From the NCBI RefSeq assembly GCF_900112205.1, contig NZ_FOKW01000001.1, positions 248,001 to 312,000 of the forward strand: DNA of 64,000 nucleotides. Direction: 5' to 3'. Origin of the DNA: Natronobacterium haloterrestre. GTDB lineage: Archaea; Halobacteriota; Halobacteria; Halobacteriales; Natrialbaceae. The translations under genes and the position numbers were made by a program. Every line of letters begins with the position of its first letter. Positions within the stretch are counted from its first letter, which is position 1. Shown here piece by piece: positions 1 to 7,432 of the stretch. The notes beneath the pieces are model-generated. The model had not been told where the DNA came from. It worked only from the letters and a program-made list of their open reading frames with translations, and made no database searches.

Positions 1-55
1 GTTGCTGGACCCCGATCCTGATCCTGATCCTGATCCTGATCCCGACCCCGAACCC
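1..55. repeat. Hexamer repeat coding for a Gly-Ser run
   Basis: On the plus strand, repeats of the type GATCCT/CCCGAC alternate. Read on the minus strand in the frame of the membrane protein they give (Gly-Ser)9. Part of the tract is four identical GATCCT units, which are prone to slippage. Confidence 0.7.
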
Positions 56-471
56 GACCCCGATCGATACCCGTCGAGGAACTCGTAGCCGACCAGCGCG
101 ACGAGCGCCAGCCCGCCGATCGACAGGATCGCGAGGTGCTGGAGCGTTTCGGGGTCCTCGAGCGGCCCACCCGTGAGGTCGGCGGGTTCGGTGATCGTGC
201 CGCCCGCGAACATGACGGCGAAGGCGGCGATCGCGACGGCGGCGAACCGAACCCGGGCGCGTGGCGACACTTCCTCGCCGTCGTCGGGCGTGGTCGCGGC
301 GAGATATAGCTGGGGCAGGACGACCGCCAATCCGACGACGACGAGGAACGCGGGGAGGGGGTGCTGATCGAGCGAGACGCCGAGGTAGCGGTCGATCGTC
401 GTCAGGAGGACGATCGCGACGACGAGGAGGACGAAGGAGCCGGCGACGACGCGGTTTTCGCGGGAGACCAT
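1..471 (-). CDS. Membrane protein, 3' end cut by window edge
   Basis: Reading from an ATG at 471 leftward gives 157 codons without a stop, so the gene continues beyond the window. The visible protein starts MVSRENRVVAGSF and has four hydrophobic stretches (about residues 8-24, 40-60, 74-90 and 110-126), so it is probably an integral membrane protein with short loops. Its visible C-terminal end is a Gly-Ser dipeptide run of nine units encoded by hexamer repeats at 1-55. I do not recognise the family. The Gly-Ser run looks like a flexible linker or tail; whether a soluble domain follows cannot be seen. Strand and frame are supported by haloarchaeal codon use, with G/C in third positions. Confidence 0.6.
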   Translation of the reverse strand, partial: MVSRENRVVAGSFVLLVVAIVLLTTIDRYLGVSLDQHPLPAFLVVVGLAVVLPQLYLAATTPDDGEEVSPRARVRFAAVAIAAFAVMFAGGTITEPADLTGGPLEDPETLQHLAILSIGGLALVALVGYEFLDGYRSGSGSGSGSGSGSGSGSGSSN

Positions 472-580
472 ACGGAGGCACTCGAGGCGAGACGACTTAT
501 ATATCGGTGAGATCGGTGACACGTCGGTTCCGATGGACGCCGTTCCGCCTCGGTGCCGTTACGGAAAGTCAAGGAGAAAG

Positions 581-600
581 CCTCGCCGTTCACGGCGGGG
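581..600 (+). ncRNA. Omega-RNA-like terminal hairpin 1
   Basis: An 8-bp stem with one G-T pair and a TTCA loop, followed by GATGAATCCGACAA. If this is a functional right end, the guide part of the RNA would begin near 607. No adjacent tnpB is present. Confidence 0.45.
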
Positions 601-1029
601 ATGAATCCGACAACACGGCCACAACCGCCGGAACTAAGCCTCTCGGCAGCGTTTTTGTGGGTAAGCACAACGGGCAAAAACTGGCGGTTGGATTGGGGTC
701 CGCCCGGACGACGAAGGCCACCACACCGTTCCCGAGAGGGCGTCTCCGAGGCCGTGGCAACACGGCAGGCAAAAAGCGACCCTCGCCCGCTTGTGCCTGC
801 CCACCGTGGTACGAAGGGCAGGCAGGCCGATGGCACGGCCCGTGCCCGGACGCAGGGAAACCTGCGACTGGGGGCATCCCCACCGTCTCTCCGAGACGAA
901 CGGGATGCACGGTGCAAGCGGATACCGCGTCCGAATGGACGCCGAACACACCACACCCCTCGCGGGGCCGACGTATCGCGCACGAACCCGGTATCCCTCG
1001 CCGAACCCCGTTCGGCAGGCGAGAAGTTG

Positions 1030-1092
1030 CCAGCGCGGGACACGGGACTGGCCCGCTGTCCCGCGCTGGAATCCTCGCGCTTCAGCGCGGGG
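1030..1092 (+). ncRNA. Omega-RNA-like tandem hairpins 2
   Basis: Two consecutive stems: a perfect 13-bp stem at 1030-1042/1057-1069, then the 8-bp TTCA-loop stem at 1073-1092 followed by GAGGATGTCAAC. The order (long stem, then short terminal stem, then a TCAA-type end) is that of TnpB guide RNAs. A guide would start near 1104, inside the leader of the next gene. Confidence 0.45.
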
Positions 1093-1140
1093 AGGATGTC
1101 AACAGTACCGTTTTTGCCCCTCCGCGAGCGTGTTCCAACG

Positions 1141-2685
1141 ATGACCGAGGCCGCCGACCGGCTGTTCACGAACGCGGAGGTACACACGCTGACGGACCCC
1201 GACGAGGTCCACGAGGCCCTCGCGGTCCGCGACGGCGAGATCGTCCGTCTCGGCGACGCCTACGAGGTCGAGTTCCTCGAGGGCGTCGAGACCGACGTCA
1301 TCGACTGCGAGGGGCGGGTCGTCCTGCCGGGCTTCATCGACGCCCACACTCACGTCGAGAACCTCGGCCGATACCTGGTCCACGCCGACCTCTCGGGCGC
1401 GGAAAGCGCCCAGGAGTGTCTCGAGCGTCTCGAGGCCCGGGCGGCGGAGACGGACGACGGGGCGTGGATCCAGGGCTTCGGCTACGACGAGAGCGAGTGG
1501 GACGACGCGGACTACCTCACCCGCGAGGACCTCGATCGGGTCAGCGACGACCGCCCCGTCGTCGCGCTCCGGGTCGACATGCACGCCGCGTCGCTGAACT
1601 CCGTCGCACTCGAGCGGTTCGCCGCGGAACTCCCCGACGGCGACGTCCGGAAAGAGGACGGCGAACCCACGGGCGTCGTCGTCGAGGACGCCGCCGAGGC
1701 CGTCCGGAAAGGGATCGCGCCGGGCTACGAGGAGACCCGCGACCTGGTCACCGCCGGCCTCGAGCACGCGGCCGAACGGGGCGTCACCGCCGTCCACGAT
1801 ATGGTCCGCAACTCCGTGGCCCCGCGGGTCTACCGCGACCTCGAGGCCGAGGGCGAACTCCCGACGCGGGTACGGATCAACTACTGGGCCGACCACCTCG
1901 AGGCCGTCACGGAGGTCGGACTCGCGACGAACGCGGGCAGCGACCGCGTGCGGACGGGCGCGATCAAGACCTACACGGACGGCAGCATCGGGGCCCGGAC
2001 CGCGAAGCTGGGCGAGGCGTACGCGGACGGCGACGGCGACACCGACGGCGAGTGGGTCGTCGACCCCGACGAACTCCGGGACATCGTCGACCGGGCCGAC
2101 GCCGAGGGGTACCAGGTGACTGCCCACGCGATCGGCGACGAGGCCATCGAGGAGACGGTCTCGGCGCTCGAGGAAACGGACGACCCCGCGGGGGCGCGCC
2201 ACCGGATCGAACACGTCGAACTCGCGACGGACGACCATCTCGAGCGCATGGCCGACGCGGGCATCGTCGCCTCGATGCAGCCGAACTTCCACCGCTGGGC
2301 CGCCGAGGGCGGTCTCTACGACCAGCGGCTCGGCGAGGACCGACGGCGACGGACGAACCGACTCCGGGACGTGCTCGAGGCGGGCGTCCCGCTCGCGTTC
2401 GGTTCGGACTGTATGCCGCTCGATCCGCTGCTCGGCGTCCACCACGCCGTCACCGCGCCGACGGAGGCCCAGCGACTCTCGGTGACCGAGGCGCTGCGGG
2501 CCTACACCCGCGGCGCGGCCTACGCCGGCTTCGACGAGGACCGACTCGGTACCCTCGAGGTCGGGAAGCGCGCGGATCTGGTCGTCCTCGAGGAGTCGCC
2601 GTGGGAGGCCGACCGGATCGACGGGATCGACGTTGCGAAGACGGTCGTCGACGGGGCGGTCGTCTTCGATGGGGGCGAGGCGTAG
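1141..2685 (+). CDS. Amidohydrolase family 3 protein (YtcJ-like)
   Basis: This 514-residue metal-dependent hydrolase belongs to the amidohydrolase superfamily, YtcJ-like branch, which hydrolyses amide or related bonds; the substrate is unknown. The N-terminal beta segment leads to GFIDAHTHVENLG near residues 63-75, the first metal-ligand pair. A long insert typical of the family follows, then HAIGDEA and RIEHVE (further ligand histidines), and near the C-terminus FGSDCMPLDPLLGVH with the catalytic Asp region. Length fits the family. The ATG at 1141 is chosen because the N-terminus fits the small beta-sandwich; the same frame stays open back into the IS remnant, but that sequence is not protein-like. 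The gene stands alone, and its 5' flank is the mobile-element remnant, which may have replaced its promoter. Confidence 0.88.
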   Translation: MTEAADRLFTNAEVHTLTDPDEVHEALAVRDGEIVRLGDAYEVEFLEGVETDVIDCEGRVVLPGFIDAHTHVENLGRYLVHADLSGAESAQECLERLEARAAETDDGAWIQGFGYDESEWDDADYLTREDLDRVSDDRPVVALRVDMHAASLNSVALERFAAELPDGDVRKEDGEPTGVVVEDAAEAVRKGIAPGYEETRDLVTAGLEHAAERGVTAVHDMVRNSVAPRVYRDLEAEGELPTRVRINYWADHLEAVTEVGLATNAGSDRVRTGAIKTYTDGSIGARTAKLGEAYADGDGDTDGEWVVDPDELRDIVDRADAEGYQVTAHAIGDEAIEETVSALEETDDPAGARHRIEHVELATDDHLERMADAGIVASMQPNFHRWAAEGGLYDQRLGEDRRRRTNRLRDVLEAGVPLAFGSDCMPLDPLLGVHHAVTAPTEAQRLSVTEALRAYTRGAAYAGFDEDRLGTLEVGKRADLVVLEESPWEADRIDGIDVAKTVVDGAVVFDGGEA

Positions 2686-2714
2686 CCGGTGGCCGGTGGC
2701 CGGTGGCCGGTTTT
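2686..2714 (+). repeat. Heptamer repeat with T-run after the amidohydrolase gene
   Basis: Three CCGGTGG units plus CCGG, then TTTT, begin right after the stop codon. It may act as a terminator for the amidohydrolase transcript, or be a slippage product. Confidence 0.4.
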
Positions 2715-2788
2715 CGATCGCGCTGACGATACTCAGGCCCTGTGACCGATTGTAACCGTTTTCCGGGCGGTCGTGGTAGCTGGTTGAG

Positions 2789-3811
2789 ATGTCCGGGGAG
2801 AGCCAGCCACTCGAGACGGCGTCGGCCGTCGCCGTCGAAAACGTCCGCCGTACCTATCACCTCGCGGAGCCGGTTCACGCCATCGACGGGGTGTCGCTGA
2901 CGCTGGGGGAGGGGTCGTTCACCGCGGTGATGGGACCGAGCGGATCGGGGAAGAGCACGCTGATGAACCTGATCGGGTGTCTCGATACGCCCACGGAGGG
3001 GGAGATCGAAGTGGGCGGCCGACCGGTGAGCGCACTCTCGGATACCGAGCGCGCTCACCTCCGGGGGACCGAGATCGGGTTCGTCTTCCAGACGTTCAAC
3101 CTGATGCCGCGGCTGACCGCCGCGGAGAACGTCACGCTGCCGATGGTGTTTCACGATTCGGTCGACGCGGATCGACAGCAACGGGCGCGGACGCTGCTCG
3201 AGCGAGTCGGACTCGGCGACCGGCTGGATCACCTGCCCAGCGAACTCTCGGGTGGCCAGCGCCAGCGGGTCGCCGTCGCCCGGGCGCTTGCGAACGATCC
3301 GACGCTCGTGCTGGCCGACGAGCCGACGGGCAACCTCGACACCGAGACCGAAGCCGAGATCATGGACCTCTTCTCGGACCTGAACGACGCGGGGACGACG
3401 ATGCTCGTGGTGACCCACGAGCGGGAGGTCGCGGAATATGCTGATCACGTCGTCCACCTGCTCGACGGCCGGATCGAAGACCTCGAGCATCTGGACGAGG
3501 CCCGGGACGTTGTCGTACCGAACTCGGCGCTCGAACCCGGCCCCAACCGGAGGAGACGGGGCGATTCGGGGGACAGGGAGAACGCCGAGGCCCGGGACGT
3601 TGTCGTACCGAACTCGGCGCTCGAACCCGGCCCCAACCGGAGGAGACGGGGCGATTCGGGGGACAGGGAGAACGCCGAGGCCCGGGACGTTGTCGTACCG
3701 AACTCGGCGCTCGAACCCGGCCCCAACCGGAGGAGACGGGGCGATTCGGGGGACAGGGAGAACGCCGAGGCCCGGGCGGAGGCCGAACCCGGGGAGGGAA
3801 CGGATTCATGA
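2789..3811 (+). CDS. ABC transporter ATP-binding protein (MacB/LolD type) with triplicated tail
   Basis: This ATPase powers the FtsX-like permease encoded next. Walker A GPSGSGKS is at residues 49-56, the signature LSGGQ at 153-157, Walker B VLADEP at 174-179 and the switch His at 210. The core ends near residue 235, as in LolD/MacB ATPases of about 230 residues. The protein then carries a tail of about 105 residues made of three identical 30-residue units (238-327; start ARDVVVPNSALEPGPN), encoded by three perfect 90-bp DNA repeats. The unit mixes basic (RRRR) and acidic residues and matches no domain I know. The stop codon overlaps the permease start (ATGA), which indicates translational coupling. 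The transported substrate cannot be told from the sequence. Confidence 0.92.
   Translation: MSGESQPLETASAVAVENVRRTYHLAEPVHAIDGVSLTLGEGSFTAVMGPSGSGKSTLMNLIGCLDTPTEGEIEVGGRPVSALSDTERAHLRGTEIGFVFQTFNLMPRLTAAENVTLPMVFHDSVDADRQQRARTLLERVGLGDRLDHLPSELSGGQRQRVAVARALANDPTLVLADEPTGNLDTETEAEIMDLFSDLNDAGTTMLVVTHEREVAEYADHVVHLLDGRIEDLEHLDEARDVVVPNSALEPGPNRRRRGDSGDRENAEARDVVVPNSALEPGPNRRRRGDSGDRENAEARDVVVPNSALEPGPNRRRRGDSGDRENAEARAEAEPGEGTDS
3500..3769 (+). repeat. Three perfect 90-bp tandem repeats inside the ABC ATPase gene
   Basis: Units at 3500-3589, 3590-3679 and 3680-3769 are identical base for base and keep the frame; the next bases (GCCCGGG) start a fourth unit that diverges. Identity at silent sites points to very recent duplication or slippage, so copy number may vary between strains. 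Confidence 0.95.
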
Positions 3812-5031
3812 ACGTCCGCGAGAGCGTCCGTATCGCCTGGCGGTCGATCACCTCGCACAAGCTCCGGTCGACGCTGACCACGATCGGCGTCATCATCGGC
3901 GTCGCGGCCGTCATCACGTTCATGGTGCTTGGCTCGGGCTTCTCGGCGAGCATCGTCGGCGACATCGAGGCCGAACAGGAGCCGGTGATGGTCGTCCAGA
4001 CCCAGACCGAGCCCGAAGCCGGCGTCGGGATCGTCCCCGTCGATACGCCTATCTACTCCGAGAGCGACGTCGAGACGCTCCAGGAATTCGAGGACGTCGC
4101 CTTCGTCGCGCCCGAGGCGTCGGTCGACGTCGTCCAGACGGCCACGGACGACGAGCAGGTGACCGGCGTCATCGACGCCCAGGCGACGACCGCCGATCGC
4201 TTCGAACACACGACCTTCGTCGAGGGCGAACCCTTCGACGGCCCCGACGAGGTCGTCGTCAACGAGCCGGCCAGCCGGCTGTTCGAGGGGAACCTCTCGG
4301 CGGGCGACGAACTCGAGCTCTCGTTCGAGGACGGCGAGGTCGTGACGGTGACCGTCACCGGCGTCGTCGAACGCGAGTTCGGCGAGCAAACGCCGCCACA
4401 GGTGTTTCTCCCCGTCGACCCCTACTACGAGACGACCATCGAGACGCCCGACGGCGACCAAGAACGGGCGTACCCGACGCTGCAGGTCGGCGCGGAGAAC
4501 TTCGAACGGATCGATCCCGCACAGGAGGCGGTCGTCGACTACCTCGAGGCTGAGTCCCACGCCGCCGAACTGAAAGCCGAGGACGACCGGATCGAGGTCC
4601 AGACCGTCGAGGACGCGATCGAGCAGTTCACCGACATCGTCGACCAGTTGACGCTGTTTATCGGCGCGGTCGCGGCCATCGCGCTCGTCGTCGGCTCGAT
4701 CGGCATCGCGAACATCATGATCGTCAGCGTCACCGAGCGGACCCGGGAGATCGGGATCATGAAGGCCGTCGGCGCGACGAAACGCGACGTCATGCAGCTG
4801 TTCCTCGTCGAGTCGGTCATCCTGGGGGTAATCGGCGCGCTGGTCGGTGTGGCCGCCGGGCTCGGGGCCGGCTATCTCGGCGTCCGCTTTCTCGAGTGGC
4901 CGATGGCGTACCCCGTCGACTGGATCGCCATCGCGATCGCCGTCGGCATCGGCGTCGGCGTCGTCTCCGGGCTGTATCCGGCCTGGCGCGGGGCGCGCGT
5001 GGACCCGATCGAGGCGCTGCGCCACGAGTAA
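3808..5031 (+). CDS. ABC transporter permease (MacB/FtsX family)
   Basis: A 407-residue permease that pairs with the preceding ATPase; the start overlaps that gene's stop by 4 bp. The order is one N-terminal membrane helix (about residues 21-43, LTTIGVIIGVAAVITFMVLG), a large extracytoplasmic MacB-type periplasmic-core domain (about 45-270), then three C-terminal helices (about 280-300, 330-355 and 375-395). SVTERTREIGIMKAVGA, between helices 2 and 3, is the classic FtsX/MacB coupling motif. The protein ends WRGARVDPIEALRHE, the usual family C-terminus. MacB-type exporters work mechanically on substrates outside the membrane, such as lipoproteins, peptides or antibiotics. No substrate hint is nearby. 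Confidence 0.92.
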   Translation: MNVRESVRIAWRSITSHKLRSTLTTIGVIIGVAAVITFMVLGSGFSASIVGDIEAEQEPVMVVQTQTEPEAGVGIVPVDTPIYSESDVETLQEFEDVAFVAPEASVDVVQTATDDEQVTGVIDAQATTADRFEHTTFVEGEPFDGPDEVVVNEPASRLFEGNLSAGDELELSFEDGEVVTVTVTGVVEREFGEQTPPQVFLPVDPYYETTIETPDGDQERAYPTLQVGAENFERIDPAQEAVVDYLEAESHAAELKAEDDRIEVQTVEDAIEQFTDIVDQLTLFIGAVAAIALVVGSIGIANIMIVSVTERTREIGIMKAVGATKRDVMQLFLVESVILGVIGALVGVAAGLGAGYLGVRFLEWPMAYPVDWIAIAIAVGIGVGVVSGLYPAWRGARVDPIEALRHE

Positions 5032-5097
5032 TTTCCTCGGCGGCTGTGGTGTTAGGGAACCGATACTATTATCGCCGCCGGCTGCGACGTCCGATCG

Positions 5098-5844
5098 ATG
5101 TTCGAGGTCCTGTTCGTCGTCGTCGGTATCGGTCTCGTGGCGGGCGGCTGCTGGAAACTCAGGCCCGCATATCACGTCTACCGGGGCGATACCGACGACG
5201 TCGTCGCGATCGAACGAGCCGAGGGCCCGGTCGAACTCGAGGGGACCGCGGACCGGATCGACGCGACGGCGACCGCGCCGCTGACCGGCAGCGAGTGTCT
5301 CGTCTACGAGTACGAGGTCGAGGAGTACCAGTCAAGCGGCAAGAACTCCTCGTGGAACACCGTCGATCGGGGAGGAGGCGGCGTCCCCTTCCGCCTCGAG
5401 GACGAGACCGCGAGCGTCCGGGTCGACCCCGCGGGAGCCGACCTCGCGCTCGCGAGCGAGGACACGATCCGCGTCGACGGCGGCGAGCCCGAACCCGAGC
5501 CGATCCGGGAGTTCCTCGCGACCGAGTCCGACCTCGAGTCCGAGAACACCTCGCTTGACCTCAAGATCGTCGAGATCGCGACCGGGAACGACCGGAAGTA
5601 CCACGAACGCCGGCTCGAGTCCGGCGAGGAGGCGTACGTCTTCGGGCAGTCCCGCTACGACGTCGACGCGCGCGAGCGGATGCGCGACGTCAGCGCGGTG
5701 ATCGAGGACGGACCGGGTGCGCCGGCGTTCGTCGTCGCGGACGCCTCCCAGGAGGTGGCCGCCCGGCGGCTGGCGAAGCCGGGACTGATGTGGATCGCCC
5801 TCGGCCTGTTTTCGGCGACGATCGCGACGATCGCGACGTTGTAG
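5098..5844 (+). CDS. GIDE-domain membrane protein (MULAN/E3-like family, no RING)
   Basis: A 248-residue protein with an N-terminal helix (3-20) and a C-terminal helix (about 228-246), giving a hairpin topology around a soluble middle. The middle contains GPVELEGTADRID and PLTGSECLVYEYEVEEY, then a Gly/Ser-rich loop, which matches the GIDE domain found between the helices of eukaryotic MULAN/MAPL ligases and in many archaeal proteins. No RING finger or cysteine cluster is visible, so ligase activity is not implied. It starts 66 nt after the permease gene on the same strand and might be co-transcribed. Function is unknown. Confidence 0.75.
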   Translation: MFEVLFVVVGIGLVAGGCWKLRPAYHVYRGDTDDVVAIERAEGPVELEGTADRIDATATAPLTGSECLVYEYEVEEYQSSGKNSSWNTVDRGGGGVPFRLEDETASVRVDPAGADLALASEDTIRVDGGEPEPEPIREFLATESDLESENTSLDLKIVEIATGNDRKYHERRLESGEEAYVFGQSRYDVDARERMRDVSAVIEDGPGAPAFVVADASQEVAARRLAKPGLMWIALGLFSATIATIATL

Positions 5845-5900
5845 TCCGCCGTGGCCGATCGACACCGATCCTTTTCTCGCTGGGCATCGAGACCACGGCC

Positions 5901-6881
5901 ATGAACGTCGGACTGGTACTGACGTCGGGGGACGCAACACGGATCGACCGCGCAGTTCGCGCCGAAGAACTCGGCTACGATGGGGTCTGGCTCGGCGAGC
6001 TATGGGGCGAAAGCGCCGTCGTCCAGCTGGGCGAACTGGCGACCCGCACCGACGACGTTCGACTCGGCAGCGCCATCCTGAACGTCTACTCCCGGTCGCC
6101 GGCCGTCCTCGCGATGACCGCCGCGGCCCTCGAGCGCGCCTCCGACGGGCGGTTCACGCTCGGACTCGGGACGAGCACGCCGAAGGCCGTCGAGGACCTC
6201 CACGGGATGTCGTTCGACCAACCGGTGCGGCGTGCCCACGAGACGATCGAGATCGTTCGCGGCTACCTGGCCGGCGACGGCGACCCGGTCGAGTACGACG
6301 GCGAACTGCTCTCGGTCGCGGACTTCCCCGCTCTCGAGGGCGGACCGATGCCGATCTACCACGCCGGACTCGGGCCGGCCAACCGGCGGGTCGTCGGGCG
6401 GCTCTGCGACGGCTGGATCCCGCACAATATCCCGTTCTCGCGGCTCGACGAGGCCTTCGAGGAGGTGGCCGGGGCGGCACGGGAGCGGGACCGCGACCCC
6501 GGTGAGATCACCGTCGCGCCGTACGTCCCCGCGGCCGTCGACCCGGACCTCGAGGCGGCGCGCCGGACCATCCGCCGCCACGTCGCCTACTACGTCGGTA
6601 GCGGCGAGGGGTACCGGAACGCGGTCGCGACGGCTTACCCCGACCGGGCCGACCGGATCGCCGACGCCTGGCGCTCCGGGGACCGGGAGGCCGCGGCCGA
6701 CGCCGTCTCCGACGAGATGGTCGACGACCTTGGGATCGCGGCGACACCCGACGACGCCCGCGAGCGGCTGCACGGGCTGGTCGAGGAGACGGGGATCGAC
6801 GAGCCGCTGGTGGTGCTCCCGGAGCCGGCCTCGACCGAGACGCTCGAGGAGACGATGGTGGCGTTCGCCCCGGACGGGTAG
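5901..6881 (+). CDS. F420-dependent LLM-class oxidoreductase
   Basis: A 326-residue luciferase-like TIM-barrel protein. The N-terminus MNVGLVLTS, then EELGYDGVWLGELWGE, RLGSAILNVYSRSP and RFTLGLGTSTP, is typical of the methylene-tetrahydromethanopterin reductase/F420-dependent branch; GLGPANRRVVGRLCDGWIPH is the phosphate-binding region. These enzymes use reduced F420 or FMN; the substrate is unknown. An F420 role fits the F420 gene cofH about 2 kb away. ATG at 5901 is the first start that gives the family N-terminus. Confidence 0.87.
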   Translation: MNVGLVLTSGDATRIDRAVRAEELGYDGVWLGELWGESAVVQLGELATRTDDVRLGSAILNVYSRSPAVLAMTAAALERASDGRFTLGLGTSTPKAVEDLHGMSFDQPVRRAHETIEIVRGYLAGDGDPVEYDGELLSVADFPALEGGPMPIYHAGLGPANRRVVGRLCDGWIPHNIPFSRLDEAFEEVAGAARERDRDPGEITVAPYVPAAVDPDLEAARRTIRRHVAYYVGSGEGYRNAVATAYPDRADRIADAWRSGDREAAADAVSDEMVDDLGIAATPDDARERLHGLVEETGIDEPLVVLPEPASTETLEETMVAFAPDG

Positions 6882-6956
6882 CCTACGGCAGTCCCAACCT
6901 GCGAGAGCCAGCGTATGGTTTTTCGGTGACTCCGTATCGATCCCTAGGTGGTTTCT

Positions 6957-7415
6957 ATGTCGACGAGCTACAACGACTTCATCGGCGAGGTACAGCACCG
7001 AGTGGAGGCCGGGACGCAGGCCGAGGCGGTCAGGACGACCCGCGCGGTCCTCGAGACGCTGGGCGAACGCGTCGGCGAGGGCGGCGCGACGGACATCGCG
7101 GGTCCGTTGCCGATGGAGATCGACCGCTACCTGCTCGCGGCCGACCACGGCCACACGTTCGACTTCGACGGGTTCGTCGACCGCGTGCAGGCGAAACTGA
7201 ACTACGACGATCTCGATCTCGACGCCTCCTACGGCAGGCCGGCGGAGGTCGACCGCGCGGAGGCGGTCTACCGCAGCAAGGCGGTGATCGAACTGGTCAG
7301 CCAGCTGGCACCCGGCGGGGAACTCGCGAACGTCGAGAACCAGCTTCCCGACGAGTTCGACGAACTGTTCGAGTTCGTCGACGCCGAGACGAAACCCTGG
7401 GAGTCGACCGAGTGA
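6957..7415 (+). CDS. DUF2267 family protein
   Basis: A 152-residue soluble protein with two tandem helical halves. YNDFIGEVQHR...EAVRTTRAVLETLGERV...PLPMEIDRYL is the standard DUF2267 signature, and the second half repeats the pattern (FDGFVDRVQAKLN...LVSQLAPGGELANVENQLPDEFDELF). The DUF2267 function is not established. An in-frame GTG nine bases upstream is possible, but the ATG at 6957 gives the usual N-terminus. Its 3' end converges on the protease gene, 17 nt apart. Confidence 0.82.
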   Translation: MSTSYNDFIGEVQHRVEAGTQAEAVRTTRAVLETLGERVGEGGATDIAGPLPMEIDRYLLAADHGHTFDFDGFVDRVQAKLNYDDLDLDASYGRPAEVDRAEAVYRSKAVIELVSQLAPGGELANVENQLPDEFDELFEFVDAETKPWESTE

Positions 7416-7432
7416 GCCACCCGCGGACCGAC

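Larger units (their letters stand above)
561..1104 (+). mobile_element. TnpB-less IS200/IS605 (IS1341-type) remnant with two omega-RNA-like 3' hairpins
   Basis: The segment has no convincing protein. It carries two copies of a characteristic structure. At 581-600 an 8-bp stem (CCTCGCCG/CGGCGGGG, TTCA loop) is followed by GATGAATCCGACAAC. At 1073-1092 another 8-bp stem (CCTCGCGC/GCGCGGGG, same TTCA loop) lies within GAATCC...GGAGGATGTCAAC. Such sequences are familiar at the right ends of haloarchaeal IS1341-type elements, where the 3' part of the TnpB guide (omega) RNA is encoded; the second resembles the ISDra2 right end in layout. A perfect 13-bp stem (1030-1042 with 1057-1069) directly precedes the second hairpin, and an 8-bp stem lies at 795-802/816-823. 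No tnpA or tnpB is visible. It could be one guide-RNA module of about 500 nt, or two decayed element ends. The amidohydrolase gene starts 36 nt beyond it. Confidence 0.6.

Noticed and set aside
553..1140. In-frame N-terminal extension of the amidohydrolase
   Set aside because: The frame is open by chance through the mobile-element remnant; composition is Arg/Pro/Ser-rich and the family N-terminus begins at 1141.
3500..3776. CRISPR-like repeat array
   Set aside because: Units are directly adjacent with no spacers and are in frame inside a coding gene.
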